From positions 1 through 16,695 of the forward strand of contig JABZHC010000021.1 of assembly GCA_015259035.1 (NCBI GenBank): a stretch of DNA of 16,695 bases, written 5' to 3'. This stretch comes from Atopobium sp. (lineage in GTDB: Bacteria > Actinomycetota > Coriobacteriia > Coriobacteriales > Atopobiaceae). This document shows, piece after piece, positions 5,692-12,714 of the stretch. Made by a program: the position numbers and the translations under genes. The notes below the pieces were generated by a model, which saw only the letters and a program-made list of their open reading frames with translations, had not been told where the DNA came from and ran no database searches. Numbering within the stretch: position 1 is the stretch's first letter; each line of letters begins with the position of its first letter.

Positions 5692-7758
5692 TTAGTTCTT
5701 AGCTGCGTGAAGCTTGAGAGTACCCAGTGCAAAGAGAACTGCTGCGCCGCCTGCAATAGCAAACATCAGCGTGTTCTGCAGAGCATCGTCACCGGTATAA
5801 GGAGTGCGGGACTTGCGAGGCTTAGGGACAATAGGGTTGGTGGTGGTATTGGTATCTGTGTCGATAAGACCGTCGCTGACGTGGGCAGTGTTAACAACCG
5901 TGACGTCCTTCTCGCCCTTGTTGACCTTGACCTGGAAGGTTACGGTGAGCGTGTCGCCCGAAGCAACGTTCTGTGTCCAGGTTACAGTGCGCGTAGCTGG
6001 GTCGTAGGTGCCGCCGTTATCAGCGGAGCCATCAACGTAAGTTGTGTGCTCTGGGATGACATCGGTGATGGTGACATCGCGAGCGGTGTTGGTGGTGTTG
6101 GTGTAGGTAACGGAGTACGTAAGCACCTGACCAGCAGTTACCTTGTTGCCGTCGATGGAGTTACCCTGACCGTCCAGGACATCCTTCTTTGGCTGAGGCA
6201 AAACTACCCAAACGCCAATAAAGTGAGCATTCTTGTGGTCGATGACCTCGGAATCGTGATCGTAACCGATAAACACCCACGTTCCATCTGGGGTTTCTAC
6301 GCGAGTAACACCGCCAAGAGGCTGATCAGGGGTAACGGTGGTACCGTTAGGAATTCTAGTCTGCTTACCAGGAAGCAGGTCCAGGACCTCCTGAGGAAGC
6401 TCCCTGTTAGGAGTACCACTTACAAACTCATGGGTCTTCTCGTACAGAAGCTCAGTGGTCACCTTATTGGAGTGAGCAACGTTTCCGTCGACAACCTGTG
6501 TGAGCTCGTTATCAATGTTGGAGCCATCAGTTTCTACCTTGCTGTTGGTAACAGTCTTGTAGGTAATAACAAACTTCTTGCCGCCATTTGCCTTGGTGAG
6601 CAGGTGATCCTTGATGTTGACCGTAACCTTCTGGCCATCAACAGCAACGGTGTAATCGGTACCCTCAGTGAGGGTCTGGCCGTCAAAGCTTACGGTAAGG
6701 CTCTGGAAATCAAGGCGCTCGTCAAAGGTGTCAACCATGCTCATCGACTTAATCTTGCCGATGGTATCAATGCCCTGCTTTGGCAGCGTAAAGGTGCCGG
6801 TATAGGTAATGGTTTCTCCGGCCTTAGCAGGAGCCTGCTCTGGATCAACTGCCTTTACTGGAGCTGGAGTAATTGCCTCGGTGTATACGCCAAAAAGGCT
6901 GCCGCTGGTAGCTGCGCTGGTGGACTCAAACGTCATGCTGCTTGACTTGGACTTAACAGCAAAACCTGCAAGGTTCTTCTCCTGGTCAGGACCAGAGGTT
7001 CCACGAACAGGGTTCCAGGTAATCTTATTACCACTTGTGGTCTCAACAAGAATGTTCCTGTTGCTCATAACAATGCTATCGATGGTGCTATTGGCATTAA
7101 TAAGAGAGAAGGTCTCGTTTGCGCCAGTATCACCGACAACGTCAATATCACTTGGCTGCATAACAAGCTTGAGGTCACAAGGGGTGCCATCGGTGTATTT
7201 AAGCTCTACAGTTACGTTTGCGCTGATTGCATAGGACCTGAACATATCAGCGGTGTAGCTGGGGTGATTTACATCAATGTAGTCCATAATCTGGAAGGAC
7301 TTAGTTCCCCAGTTCTCATCAACGGTCAGAAATGCAACATCAGTCTTATTTGGATTGTTGTAATCTGCGTTGGCATTCTTAAGGGTAAGGTCCAGCGAGT
7401 TAATGGTGACATAAACGTCAACAGACTTGCCGTCAACGGTGCCTGCGTTGGAGAACTTCAGCGACAGAGGCTGAGCATACTGCTGGTTGGAACCGTCCTT
7501 GGTTGGCTGTACAACAAAGGCGGTTGAAGGAAGATTGCCTGTGTCAGAAGCAGGAATCTCTATGCGCTTAACGCCAGCTCCCTGCGAGAGAACAGTCATG
7601 TTGTCTCTGGTCAGCGTGAACTGATAAATGTTGATCTGGGTAAGATCACTATCGTCTTTCTGGCGATCAAGTGCCTGAGCTGTATTAATAGACATGAACA
7701 GGCATGCCACAACCATGGTTAGAAAGACTGAGATTCTCTTAAGAAAACCCTTTTTCAT
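5692..7758 (-). CDS. Sortase-anchored multidomain adhesin-like protein (isopeptide, SHIRT, DUF11 domains)
   Basis: 688 residues. A signal peptide (1-29, KKGFLKR then a hydrophobic core, AQA-LD cleavage) leads to a beta-rich N-terminal region (32-300) without a recognised family. Then come a fimbrial isopeptide D2-like domain (about 312-435; Lys327 and Asn431 would fit an intramolecular bond), a SHIRT domain (443-519; start FVSGTPNRELP, core VTPDQP, end FIGYDHDSEVI), and a DUF11 repeat (526-640). The C-terminus has a non-canonical sorting signal TPYTGD (652-657), a hydrophobic helix and HAAKN. It should be secreted and wall-linked, with SHIRT and DUF11 acting as a rigid stalk and the N-terminal domain as the probable ligand-binding tip. 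GAGGGG precedes the ATG. It stands alone between terminator and promoter region. Confidence 0.92.
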   Translation of the reverse strand: MKKGFLKRISVFLTMVVACLFMSINTAQALDRQKDDSDLTQINIYQFTLTRDNMTVLSQGAGVKRIEIPASDTGNLPSTAFVVQPTKDGSNQQYAQPLSLKFSNAGTVDGKSVDVYVTINSLDLTLKNANADYNNPNKTDVAFLTVDENWGTKSFQIMDYIDVNHPSYTADMFRSYAISANVTVELKYTDGTPCDLKLVMQPSDIDVVGDTGANETFSLINANSTIDSIVMSNRNILVETTSGNKITWNPVRGTSGPDQEKNLAGFAVKSKSSSMTFESTSAATSGSLFGVYTEAITPAPVKAVDPEQAPAKAGETITYTGTFTLPKQGIDTIGKIKSMSMVDTFDERLDFQSLTVSFDGQTLTEGTDYTVAVDGQKVTVNIKDHLLTKANGGKKFVITYKTVTNSKVETDGSNIDNELTQVVDGNVAHSNKVTTELLYEKTHEFVSGTPNRELPQEVLDLLPGKQTRIPNGTTVTPDQPLGGVTRVETPDGTWVFIGYDHDSEVIDHKNAHFIGVWVVLPQPKKDVLDGQGNSIDGNKVTAGQVLTYSVTYTNTTNTARDVTITDVIPEHTTYVDGSADNGGTYDPATRTVTWTQNVASGDTLTVTFQVKVNKGEKDVTVVNTAHVSDGLIDTDTNTTTNPIVPKPRKSRTPYTGDDALQNTLMFAIAGGAAVLFALGTLKLHAAKN

Positions 7759-7836
7759 GATGGCCCCTCAAAAAGATGTGCATATTACAGCTACATTTTC
7801 TTACAAATTGATAGTCAAAACTTAAGAGAAATTAGT

Positions 7837-7855
7837 ATTCACATAAAAAGTGAAT
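7837..7855. promoter_or_regulatory. Inverted repeat ATTCAC-N7-GTGAAT
   Basis: A perfect six-base inverted repeat 79 nt upstream of the surface protein start codon, in AT-rich DNA. It may be an operator; no regulator is identified. Confidence 0.35.
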
Positions 7856-7865
7856 TTGGCTGATG

Positions 7866-7906
7866 AATAGTATAGTTTGTATGGACAATACTATTTTAAA
7901 AATAGT
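7866..7906. promoter_or_regulatory. Three AATAGT half-sites in alternating orientation
   Basis: AATAGTAT (7866-7873) pairs with ATACTATT (7888-7895). The latter also pairs with AATAGT at 7901-7906 across TTAAA. So one inverted half-site lies between two direct ones, about 110-150 nt upstream of the surface protein gene. The arrangement suggests cooperative regulator binding or two mutually exclusive hairpins. No promoter hexamers at standard spacing were found, so the site's role is open. Confidence 0.4.
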
Positions 7907-7967
7907 TCAAATTTTTGTGTTTGTACCGCATCTGCTGCTGATGAACATGAATTCGGCTTAGGGCGCT

Positions 7968-8100
7968 TCAAGGTGTTGCGACTTCAGTCCGCTCTTCAAC
8001 CTGCGCGCGAGCCTCAGCCTCTACTGCAACCTGCGCCTTAGTTTGCCTCGTTAGGTCGAGAAGGTCTACCAGCTTGATACTTACTTGGCTCTTGAACTTT
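7968..8100 (-). other. Open +1 frame after the small membrane protein, possible frameshifted C-terminus
   Basis: In the frame one base after that of the 104-residue gene, the minus strand is open from before 8100 through that gene's stop to a TGA at 7970-7968. It reads LVDLLDLTRQTKAQVAVEA and then EARAQVEERTEVATP, a Glu/Ala/Val/Arg-rich amphipathic stretch with AQV twice (from a GCGCAGGTTG direct repeat). That looks more protein-like than the last 20 residues of the annotated frame. Either a one-base indel has cut the gene's original tail, or the open frame is chance. Confidence 0.35.
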
Positions 8101-8352
8101 CTCTGTCCTAGAGCAAATCCACGCAACGGTATAGCCAATGCAGCCGATAAACAGGCAGGTTAGACCTAACATAAGCATTTTCTCGCCAACGCCAAAGTTA
8201 ATTTCATATTGAATTTTGAGCGCCAGCGGAGGATCTTGCAGAGGAAGTCCAGCCTTAGCAAACAGGTAGTATGCACCCATGAGAGCGCTTAAAATGCCAG
8301 AAATCAAAAAGCCCTGTGAAAGGTTCTTGATAATTTGAGCCGCTTTATTCAT
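8038..8352 (-). CDS. Small two-helix membrane protein
   Basis: 104 residues with membrane helices at about 12-32 and 57-80 and a hydrophilic tail (81-104). No family is recognised. AGGAG precedes the ATG at a rather long spacing of ten. It stands alone; downstream is the upstream region of the surface protein and upstream is the gene-free repeat region. The gene contains TGGCGAGAAA (8179-8188) reading Gly-Glu-Lys just before the second helix, and another copy lies in its upstream region (8391-8400). The last 20 residues are in doubt because a neighbouring frame carries a more plausible tail (see 7968-8100). Function unknown. Confidence 0.7.
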   Translation of the reverse strand: MNKAAQIIKNLSQGFLISGILSALMGAYYLFAKAGLPLQDPPLALKIQYEINFGVGEKMLMLGLTCLFIGCIGYTVAWICSRTEKVQEPSKYQAGRPSRPNEAN

Positions 8353-8422
8353 GTCGCATCATCTCCTTATGTTGCTATGGTAAAGCAAAATGGCGAGAAA
8401 CCCAAAAAGAGAGCCCCGTAAT

Positions 8423-8466
8423 GAACTGCCTTCCATTTCTTGGACACCAGAAATAGGAGGCAGTTC
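8423..8466 (+). repeat. 44-bp hairpin repeat, copy 1
   Basis: GAACTGCC (8423-8430) and GGCAGTTC (8459-8466) bound an imperfect stem with inner CATTTCT/AGAAAT pairing and loop TGGACACC. It is one of three related copies in the window (also 8839 and 12715), each beginning RTGAACTRCC. It abuts the 131-bp inverted-repeat element, two bases away. Confidence 0.85.
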
Positions 8467-8468
8467 AA

Positions 8469-8599
8469 AACACACCTATGACAGATAATCTGTCAAAAAG
8501 ACGTATACATTACACTGAAAATACCTCAAACGTGCAGATTATCTTCATTTGATGTGTAATATGGCCGCAATTGTGCAGATTATCTGTCATAGGTGTGTT
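8469..8599. mobile_element. 131-bp element with 24-bp perfect terminal inverted repeats (MITE-like)
   Basis: Positions 8469-8492 (start AACACACCTATG) are the exact reverse complement of 8576-8599 (end CATAGGTGTGTT). The inner parts of the arms contain CAGATAATCTG/CAGATTATCTG, themselves palindromic, and a third copy GTGCAGATTATCT lies inside at 8532-8544, with ATTACAC and GTGTAAT further within. There is no coding sequence and no clear target-site duplication. A non-autonomous transposable element is the simplest reading; a triple operator for a regulator recognising CAGATWATCTG is the alternative. Confidence 0.6.
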
Positions 8600-8838
8600 C
8601 CTTAGAAGCGGAATTTACCTATAGTTAGATTTTTTATATTTCTCTATTCATTATTCAGCATATTACATGAAGTTTATGCATAGAGATGTATATCAGGTAG
8701 TGCGACCGCCTAGCTGCCTGACTATCTTGATTAAGAACATGTCGATTCTTCGGCAGAACCTACCAAAGCTGCGCTATTTTGTGCGCCAGGCCTAAAAGCC
8801 GACGCTAACACGCTGCAGAATCATAATCACCCGCATAT
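8600..8838. other. Gene-free stretch between hairpin copies
   Basis: AT-rich to about 8700, then mixed. I see a possible weak hairpin CAGGTAG/CTGCCTG around 8695-8721 and no open frame, tRNA or recognisable promoter that can be supported. It lies downstream of the flavoprotein gene and upstream of the small membrane gene. Confidence 0.4.
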
Positions 8839-8882
8839 GAACTACCTCCCATTTCTTATGTCCAAGAAATGGGAGGTAGTTC
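8839..8882 (-). repeat. 44-bp hairpin repeat, copy 2 (perfect stem)
   Basis: GAACTACCTCCCATTTCTT pairs perfectly with its complement at the right end (8864-8882) across a six-base loop. Compared with copy 1 the outer stem has A:T in place of G:C at both matching positions, a compensated change. The loop is in the reverse orientation relative to copies 1 and 3. It sits 51 nt after the flavoprotein stop codon and could fold in that transcript's 3' end, but no T-run follows. Confidence 0.88.
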
Positions 8883-8932
8883 AGTACTGGCTCTCTTTTG
8901 ACGTGTAGGTGTTTTGTAGTGGATTGAGCTGC

Positions 8933-10621
8933 TTACTTTCCGCTTGCCATCTTAGCTGGATACCACTTTTGGAACCATGCAGTAAACAAGCCCATTCCAA
9001 TAGGAACCAGGTTGTTCACGATAACCAAAATGCCACCCACTCCATTTTGAACTGCAAACCAGCTCCAAATGGCAGTTAAAACGTACATCGCTCCCCAACA
9101 TGCAGCCAAAATATAATTTGTCTTCATGAACAGCGGATTGTTGTAAGCGCTATCTCCACCGTAGCTGTACTTTACGTAAGCAGCGCAGAGAGGCTCTTTG
9201 GTCAGGCACGAGGCCAACCACATAAGACCAAAAGCCAGATAGCCCAAATTGACAATCAGGTTGCTGTCGCCATTTCCACTCATGAAAACGCCTGCAGACA
9301 ATGCTCCAACCAGGGCAAATGAGATTCTGTCCCAGATGGTGAACTTGAAGTTCCTCATAATAAGTGGCATCAACGCAGTAACAAGCAGCACAATCATAGC
9401 GCCAACCTGGGAGTCAAACGAGGTTGCGGTCCAGAATGTAATCCAAGGAAGCAGCATCGTAATCATCTGCGGATTTTTCTGTGCGTTGCCGGCTTCTTTA
9501 GCCGACGCGTTTTGCGAAGCTTCAGTTGAACTACCAGGCGTAGGACCAAAATACTTGTCCCAATCAATCATGAAGGAAAAATCGCCCTCTACGGTATACA
9601 GATGCTTACCCAGCGCCTCTGGTCCACTAATCTCGCCACGAGAAATGGACTGCCAGACCTCAAACGGAGTGTTGAGCTTTGTGGTGGTAGTTAAGCTGCC
9701 GTCAGTAAAGACCTTACTGCCGTCTTTGCCCAGCAAAATCTGATAGCTCCGACCAAGGTCGGTGTAGTTCATCTCAAGCACGCGATCTTTTCCGTCGTAA
9801 GCCGTCTTGTCATATAGCGCTGCCATTTGAGTGGTAAAAATATAATCAAACGGCAGCTGCTCAACGGGTTTCTCGCCAGCGTTTGTGCTGCTCTGAGCGC
9901 TTGCATCGCGAGAAATTCCCCAGCTTGCATCCGCCATCTGCTCAAACATCTCTTTTGGATACAGCAAAACTTTGAGCTCGGCTTTTGTGCGCTCGGAGAT
10001 TCTGCCCTGCGCATACTCAGTACCAGCCTTTTTGACAAGCGCAAGGTACTGGTCAGTGCGTGCAGAAAGCTCCTTTACGCGGAAGAGCTCGCCCTGACCG
10101 CAGAAAATGCTCTCGTAATTACCTTGGCCAAGAATGTGGTCAAACATCTTGGTAACGCTGTCGTAATTACCCTCTGAAGAATAAAATCCGCAGGTAGAGA
10201 TGAGGACGTGCTTCTTGCCAGACATATCGTAGCGAGACTCGTGTGCGCCACTTCCATATCCCCTGTTTGCATCGCTCATGAAGGGCAGACTCATGGGGAG
10301 CTGGCGGTCAATAAGGTTCTTCAGCAGTCCAGGCACGTTGAAGTAGTAGAGCGGGAAGCTCCAAATAACCAGATCGGCCCAAAGCTGCTTCTGAATGACC
10401 GTTTCTTCGTCGTCCAACATAATGCACTTACCAGGCGTGTTCTTCCAGCAGTGGAAGCATCCCTTGCAAGGCTTGATGTCCATGGTGGCAACGTTGAGCT
10501 GCTCAACGGTTACGTCTTCATGGGTGTGCTGCTCAGAGACGCCCTCGATGAAGCTCTTTGCAAGACGCAGAGAATTGCTGGCTTTGCCCTTGGGACTGCC
10601 GTTAATCAGCAAAATGTTCAT
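8933..10621 (-). CDS. Three-part flavoprotein: NADPH-dependent FMN reductase, SCP2-like domain, membrane domain
   Basis: 562 residues. The N-terminal flavodoxin-fold NAD(P)H oxidoreductase domain (1-210) has the FMN phosphate loop NGSPKGKASNS (7-17), the cysteine cluster CKGCFHCW (52-59) plus Cys66, and SFPLYYFNVPGLLKNLIDR (88-106). A middle domain (about 215-356), starting LLYPKEMFEQM and including YQILLGKDG and TPFEVWQSISRGEISG, resembles SCP2-type lipid-binding domains. After a low-complexity linker comes a membrane domain (385-555) with about five or six helices. It should transfer electrons from NAD(P)H to an unknown, perhaps lipophilic, acceptor at the membrane. The ATG is preceded by GGAGG, lying inside the end of the padR gene (20-nt overlap), so translation is coupled. 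Standard family members are about 200 residues; this fusion is unusual. Confidence 0.9.
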   Translation of the reverse strand: MNILLINGSPKGKASNSLRLAKSFIEGVSEQHTHEDVTVEQLNVATMDIKPCKGCFHCWKNTPGKCIMLDDEETVIQKQLWADLVIWSFPLYYFNVPGLLKNLIDRQLPMSLPFMSDANRGYGSGAHESRYDMSGKKHVLISTCGFYSSEGNYDSVTKMFDHILGQGNYESIFCGQGELFRVKELSARTDQYLALVKKAGTEYAQGRISERTKAELKVLLYPKEMFEQMADASWGISRDASAQSSTNAGEKPVEQLPFDYIFTTQMAALYDKTAYDGKDRVLEMNYTDLGRSYQILLGKDGSKVFTDGSLTTTTKLNTPFEVWQSISRGEISGPEALGKHLYTVEGDFSFMIDWDKYFGPTPGSSTEASQNASAKEAGNAQKNPQMITMLLPWITFWTATSFDSQVGAMIVLLVTALMPLIMRNFKFTIWDRISFALVGALSAGVFMSGNGDSNLIVNLGYLAFGLMWLASCLTKEPLCAAYVKYSYGGDSAYNNPLFMKTNYILAACWGAMYVLTAIWSWFAVQNGVGGILVIVNNLVPIGMGLFTAWFQKWYPAKMASGK

Positions 10622-11168
10622 GCTGCGCCTCCAACTCCTTCATGCACTTCTCGCTCCATGCTCTAAGCATTTCCTCGTGCATCTTGCCGTACTCGATAGT
10701 AAATTTCCAGAACAACGCCTTCTCTGGGTCACCCATTTGCGCTGCATAAGCGGCTACTGCGCCTGTTGCTAGCTCGCTTCCACCAGGAAATGACGAGGCG
10801 TTATCTGCGATTCGTTTAAAGAACGCAAGGTTTTCCTCGTAGGAGCATTCACCCCTAAAGAACGTCTGCATCAAAAGCGGAATGCGCAGCACCGAGGCCT
10901 GAGAATCTTCCCTCAGCCACCTGTTCAACTCCTCTTTACCGGCTTCAGTTATCGAGAAAACCTTCTTGTCCGGCTTTCCTTTCTGAGCAACCAGCGTTGC
11001 GGTGACCCAGCCGTCTTTTTCAAGCGCCTGCAGTTCTCTGTAGATCTGGCTTGTCTGGGCAGTCCAGAAGTAATTAAGCGACTGTTGAAAGATGGTTTTA
11101 ATCTCATAACCGGACATATCCCCATAATTCAAGAGACCAAGAATTCCCTGCTTAAGCAAATCTCTCAT
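10602..11168 (-). CDS. PadR-family transcriptional regulator
   Basis: 188 residues from the ATG at 11168. The winged-helix PadR domain (about 4-85) shows LLKQGILGLLNYGDMSGYEI and the wing GWVTATLVAQKGKPDKKVFSITEAGKEEL. The C-terminal half (90-180) is the helical PadR_C dimerisation/ligand region. PadR proteins repress adjacent stress or efflux genes until an effector binds. The start is unclear: a GTG at 11183 lies inside an operator and lacks a ribosome site; AAGGAG (11169-11174) touches the ATG at 11168 with no spacer, and is ideally placed (nine bases) for a TTG at 11159. The gene overlaps the flavoprotein gene by 20 nt, forming one operon, so the flavoprotein is its probable target. Confidence 0.92.
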   Translation of the reverse strand: MRDLLKQGILGLLNYGDMSGYEIKTIFQQSLNYFWTAQTSQIYRELQALEKDGWVTATLVAQKGKPDKKVFSITEAGKEELNRWLREDSQASVLRIPLLMQTFFRGECSYEENLAFFKRIADNASSFPGGSELATGAVAAYAAQMGDPEKALFWKFTIEYGKMHEEMLRAWSEKCMKELEAQHEHFAD

Positions 11169-11177
11169 CTCCTTATA

Positions 11178-11194
11178 TTCCACTTGTTGAATAT
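11178..11194. promoter_or_regulatory. PadR operator, start-proximal copy
   Basis: TTCCACTTGTTGAATAT, a near-palindrome differing by one base from the copy at 11211-11227 and 33 bp (about three helix turns) from it. It lies downstream of the -10 box and covers the possible GTG start codon, so binding would block transcription early. Confidence 0.75.
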
Positions 11195-11203
11195 CTTATA
11201 ACG

Positions 11204-11232
11204 ATAGTAGTTCCACTTGTGGAATATGTCAA
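11204..11232 (-). promoter_or_regulatory. Sigma-A promoter of the padR operon
   Basis: On the minus strand, consensus TTGACA (11227-11232) is followed after exactly 17 nt by TACTAT (11204-11209). The spacer contains one of two operators. This is the clearest promoter in the window and sits about 30-40 nt before the padR start. Confidence 0.85.
11211..11227. promoter_or_regulatory. PadR operator within the promoter spacer
   Basis: TTCCACTTGTGGAATAT with perfect TTCCAC/GTGGAA arms lies between the -35 and -10 boxes, where a bound repressor would exclude RNA polymerase. Its role as the PadR site is inferred from position and repetition. Confidence 0.78.
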
Positions 11233-11308
11233 CGAGAAATTCTAAAAACTTTGATTACTTTCTATCTGCAATCACAACCACCCGCCACGGACATGAAGAT
11301 TATGATGT

Positions 11309-11338
11309 CAAAAGTAGTTCACATACGATATACTTTTG
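11309..11338 (+). promoter_or_regulatory. abiE promoter and candidate AbiEi operator
   Basis: TATACT (11329-11334) lies six bases before the abiEi ATG, so transcription should begin at or next to the A of ATG, giving a leaderless mRNA; no ribosome binding site is present. CAAAAGTA (11309-11316) and TACTTTTG (11331-11338) form a perfect inverted repeat spanning the promoter. AbiEi antitoxins are known to repress their own operon by binding inverted repeats, which fits. The -35 is poorly defined. Confidence 0.6.
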
Positions 11339-11340
11339 CC

Positions 11341-11865
11341 ATGGCAATTATCGACGACATATACGCGAACGTGGATGACTTCGGACTCGTCACCTCCGCC
11401 GAGGCGAAGGAGTTCGGCATCCCCAACACCGAGCTCGTCCAGCAGGAGCGGCGCGGTAAGCTCGTGCGCGTCGCCCGGGGTGTCTACAGGATGCCCGTCT
11501 GGCCCCACCAAGAGGCCGCTCCCTACGCCATTGCGGTGAAGGCCGCGGGCGAGGGGGCCTACCTCTGGGGCGAGTCCGTCGTGGCGCTGCTGGGCCTCAC
11601 CCCCACTGACCCCACCCGCATCTGGGTCGCCTCCCCAAGGAGGATCAGGCGCGACGTCGGCCAGGGCGTCACCGTGCTGGGTATGCGCCAAGGGGAGAGC
11701 ACCACGCACTACGAGGGCGTGCGCTGCCAGCGCGCGGCCGATGCCATCCGCGCCGCCGCGCCGAGACTCGGGCGCGAACGGGCGCACGAGGCCGCGGAGA
11801 CGGCCCAGCACGAGGGATACATAACCAGCGGGGAGATGGACGACCTGAGGGAGGAGCTCTCATGA
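11341..11865 (+). CDS. abiEi: Type IV toxin-antitoxin system antitoxin, AbiEi family
   Basis: 174 residues from the ATG at 11341. The N-terminal winged helix (about 1-55: LVTSAEAKEFGIPNTELVQQ, then RRGKLVRVARGVYRMP) is the standard AbiEi DNA-binding domain. The remainder (60-174), with YLWGESVVALLGLTPTDP, RIWVASP and a final helical region, is the C-terminal antitoxin domain. AbiEi represses the operon and counters AbiEii without stable contact with it (type IV). Its stop overlaps the AbiEii start by four bases (ATGA). GC content and codon use (about 65-75% GC, abundant GCC/GGC/CTC) differ sharply from the neighbours (about 45%), a sign of horizontal transfer. Extension upstream to 11251 is open but lacks a ribosome site. 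Confidence 0.9.
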   Translation: MAIIDDIYANVDDFGLVTSAEAKEFGIPNTELVQQERRGKLVRVARGVYRMPVWPHQEAAPYAIAVKAAGEGAYLWGESVVALLGLTPTDPTRIWVASPRRIRRDVGQGVTVLGMRQGESTTHYEGVRCQRAADAIRAAAPRLGRERAHEAAETAQHEGYITSGEMDDLREELS

Positions 11866-12686
11866 CCGCGAAGAGGCCGAACAGCATGCGCCACCTCGAC
11901 GACGCGATTCGCAGGGAGTGCGGAGGCAACCAGGCCGCCTACGTGAGGCTGCGCACGCTCATGGCCAACGCCGTCGTCGCGGGGATGCTGCCCGACGGGG
12001 TCGTGAAGGGAGGGAGCGCCATCAAGATGCGCTACGGCAACGCCCGGACCCGCTACACCACCGACCTCGACACCGCGACCGCCACCGACCCCGCCGCCTA
12101 CGCCGATCTCCTCGGAGCGGCGCTCGCCCGCGGCTGGGAGGGCTTTACGGGGCGGGTCGTCCCCAGGGAGCCCGCGCACCCGAAGGACGTGCCGGAGGAG
12201 TACGTCATGCGACCTTTCGACGTAAGGCTCTCCTACCTCGGCAAGCCGTGGTGTACAGTCCCGCTCGAGGTGGGACACGACGAGATAGGCGACGCCGACG
12301 CAGCGGACTGGATCGACCTCGAGGACGCGGACGCGGCGTTTGCAGCGCTCGGCCTCCCCAGCCCGGGGAGGGCGCCACTCATGCCGCTGGAGCACCAAGT
12401 GGCCCAGAAGCTGCACGCCGTCACCGGGACGGGCGACAGGGTGCGCGACCTCGTCGACCTACAGGTTATGTTCTCGAACAGCGACATAGACCTCGCTGCG
12501 ACGAAGCGCACGTGCGAGAGGCTCTTCGCCTACAGGCAGAGGCAGGCCTGGCCGCCGACGGTCGAGGCTCGCGAGGGGTGGGATGAGCAGTACCAGGCGC
12601 TCGCCGAAGGCATGGTGGTCATCCAGGACGTCGGCGAGGCGATCGAGTGGGCCAACGCGCTCATCTCGCGGATCGCCACGGCGTAG
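11862..12686 (+). CDS. abiEii: AbiEii/AbiGii-family nucleotidyltransferase toxin
   Basis: 274 residues. The DNA polymerase beta-type nucleotidyltransferase motifs are present: KGGSAIKMRYG at 49-59 and the metal-binding TDLD at 67-70 (Asp68, Asp70). Further on, HQVAQKLHAVTG (178-189) and VRDLVDL (194-200) match the conserved K-LHA and R-DL-DL motifs of the family. AbiEii-type toxins use nucleotides to halt growth (in studied relatives by modifying tRNA), giving abortive phage infection. The gene is translationally coupled to abiEi by an ATGA overlap and is of full family length, so the toxin looks intact. GC is as high as in abiEi (one 60-nt line counted at about 77%). It is followed 28 nt later by hairpin repeat copy 3. 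Confidence 0.92.
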   Translation: MTAKRPNSMRHLDDAIRRECGGNQAAYVRLRTLMANAVVAGMLPDGVVKGGSAIKMRYGNARTRYTTDLDTATATDPAAYADLLGAALARGWEGFTGRVVPREPAHPKDVPEEYVMRPFDVRLSYLGKPWCTVPLEVGHDEIGDADAADWIDLEDADAAFAALGLPSPGRAPLMPLEHQVAQKLHAVTGTGDRVRDLVDLQVMFSNSDIDLAATKRTCERLFAYRQRQAWPPTVEAREGWDEQYQALAEGMVVIQDVGEAIEWANALISRIATA

Positions 12687-12714
12687 TCCCACGGCGGCCG
12701 CAGACCCGCATCGT

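Noticed and set aside
5647..6945. 432-codon open frame on the plus strand opposite the surface protein
   Set aside because: It is the antisense shadow of a strongly supported protein with signal peptide, SHIRT and DUF11 domains and sorting signal; its translation has no recognisable domain.
7775..7830. Surface protein promoter with TTGACT as -35
   Set aside because: TTGACT is present on the minus strand, but only TGTAGC lies at 17 nt and TGTAAT at 23 nt, so no convincing -10 can be assigned.
8085..8100. Programmed +1 frameshift in the small membrane protein
   Set aside because: No recognisable slippery codon with stop or stimulatory structure is seen; a simple indel or chance open frame is more likely.
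11308..12586. Long open frames in other frames of the abiE island
   Set aside because: Very high GC removes stop codons in all frames; only the two abiE frames show family motifs, and they are joined by an ATGA overlap.
11283..12681. CGCCACGG direct repeat (11283-11290 and 12674-12681) as att sites of the abiE island
   Set aside because: Only eight bases, and the right copy lies inside the end of abiEii; no integrase is present. Chance is likely.
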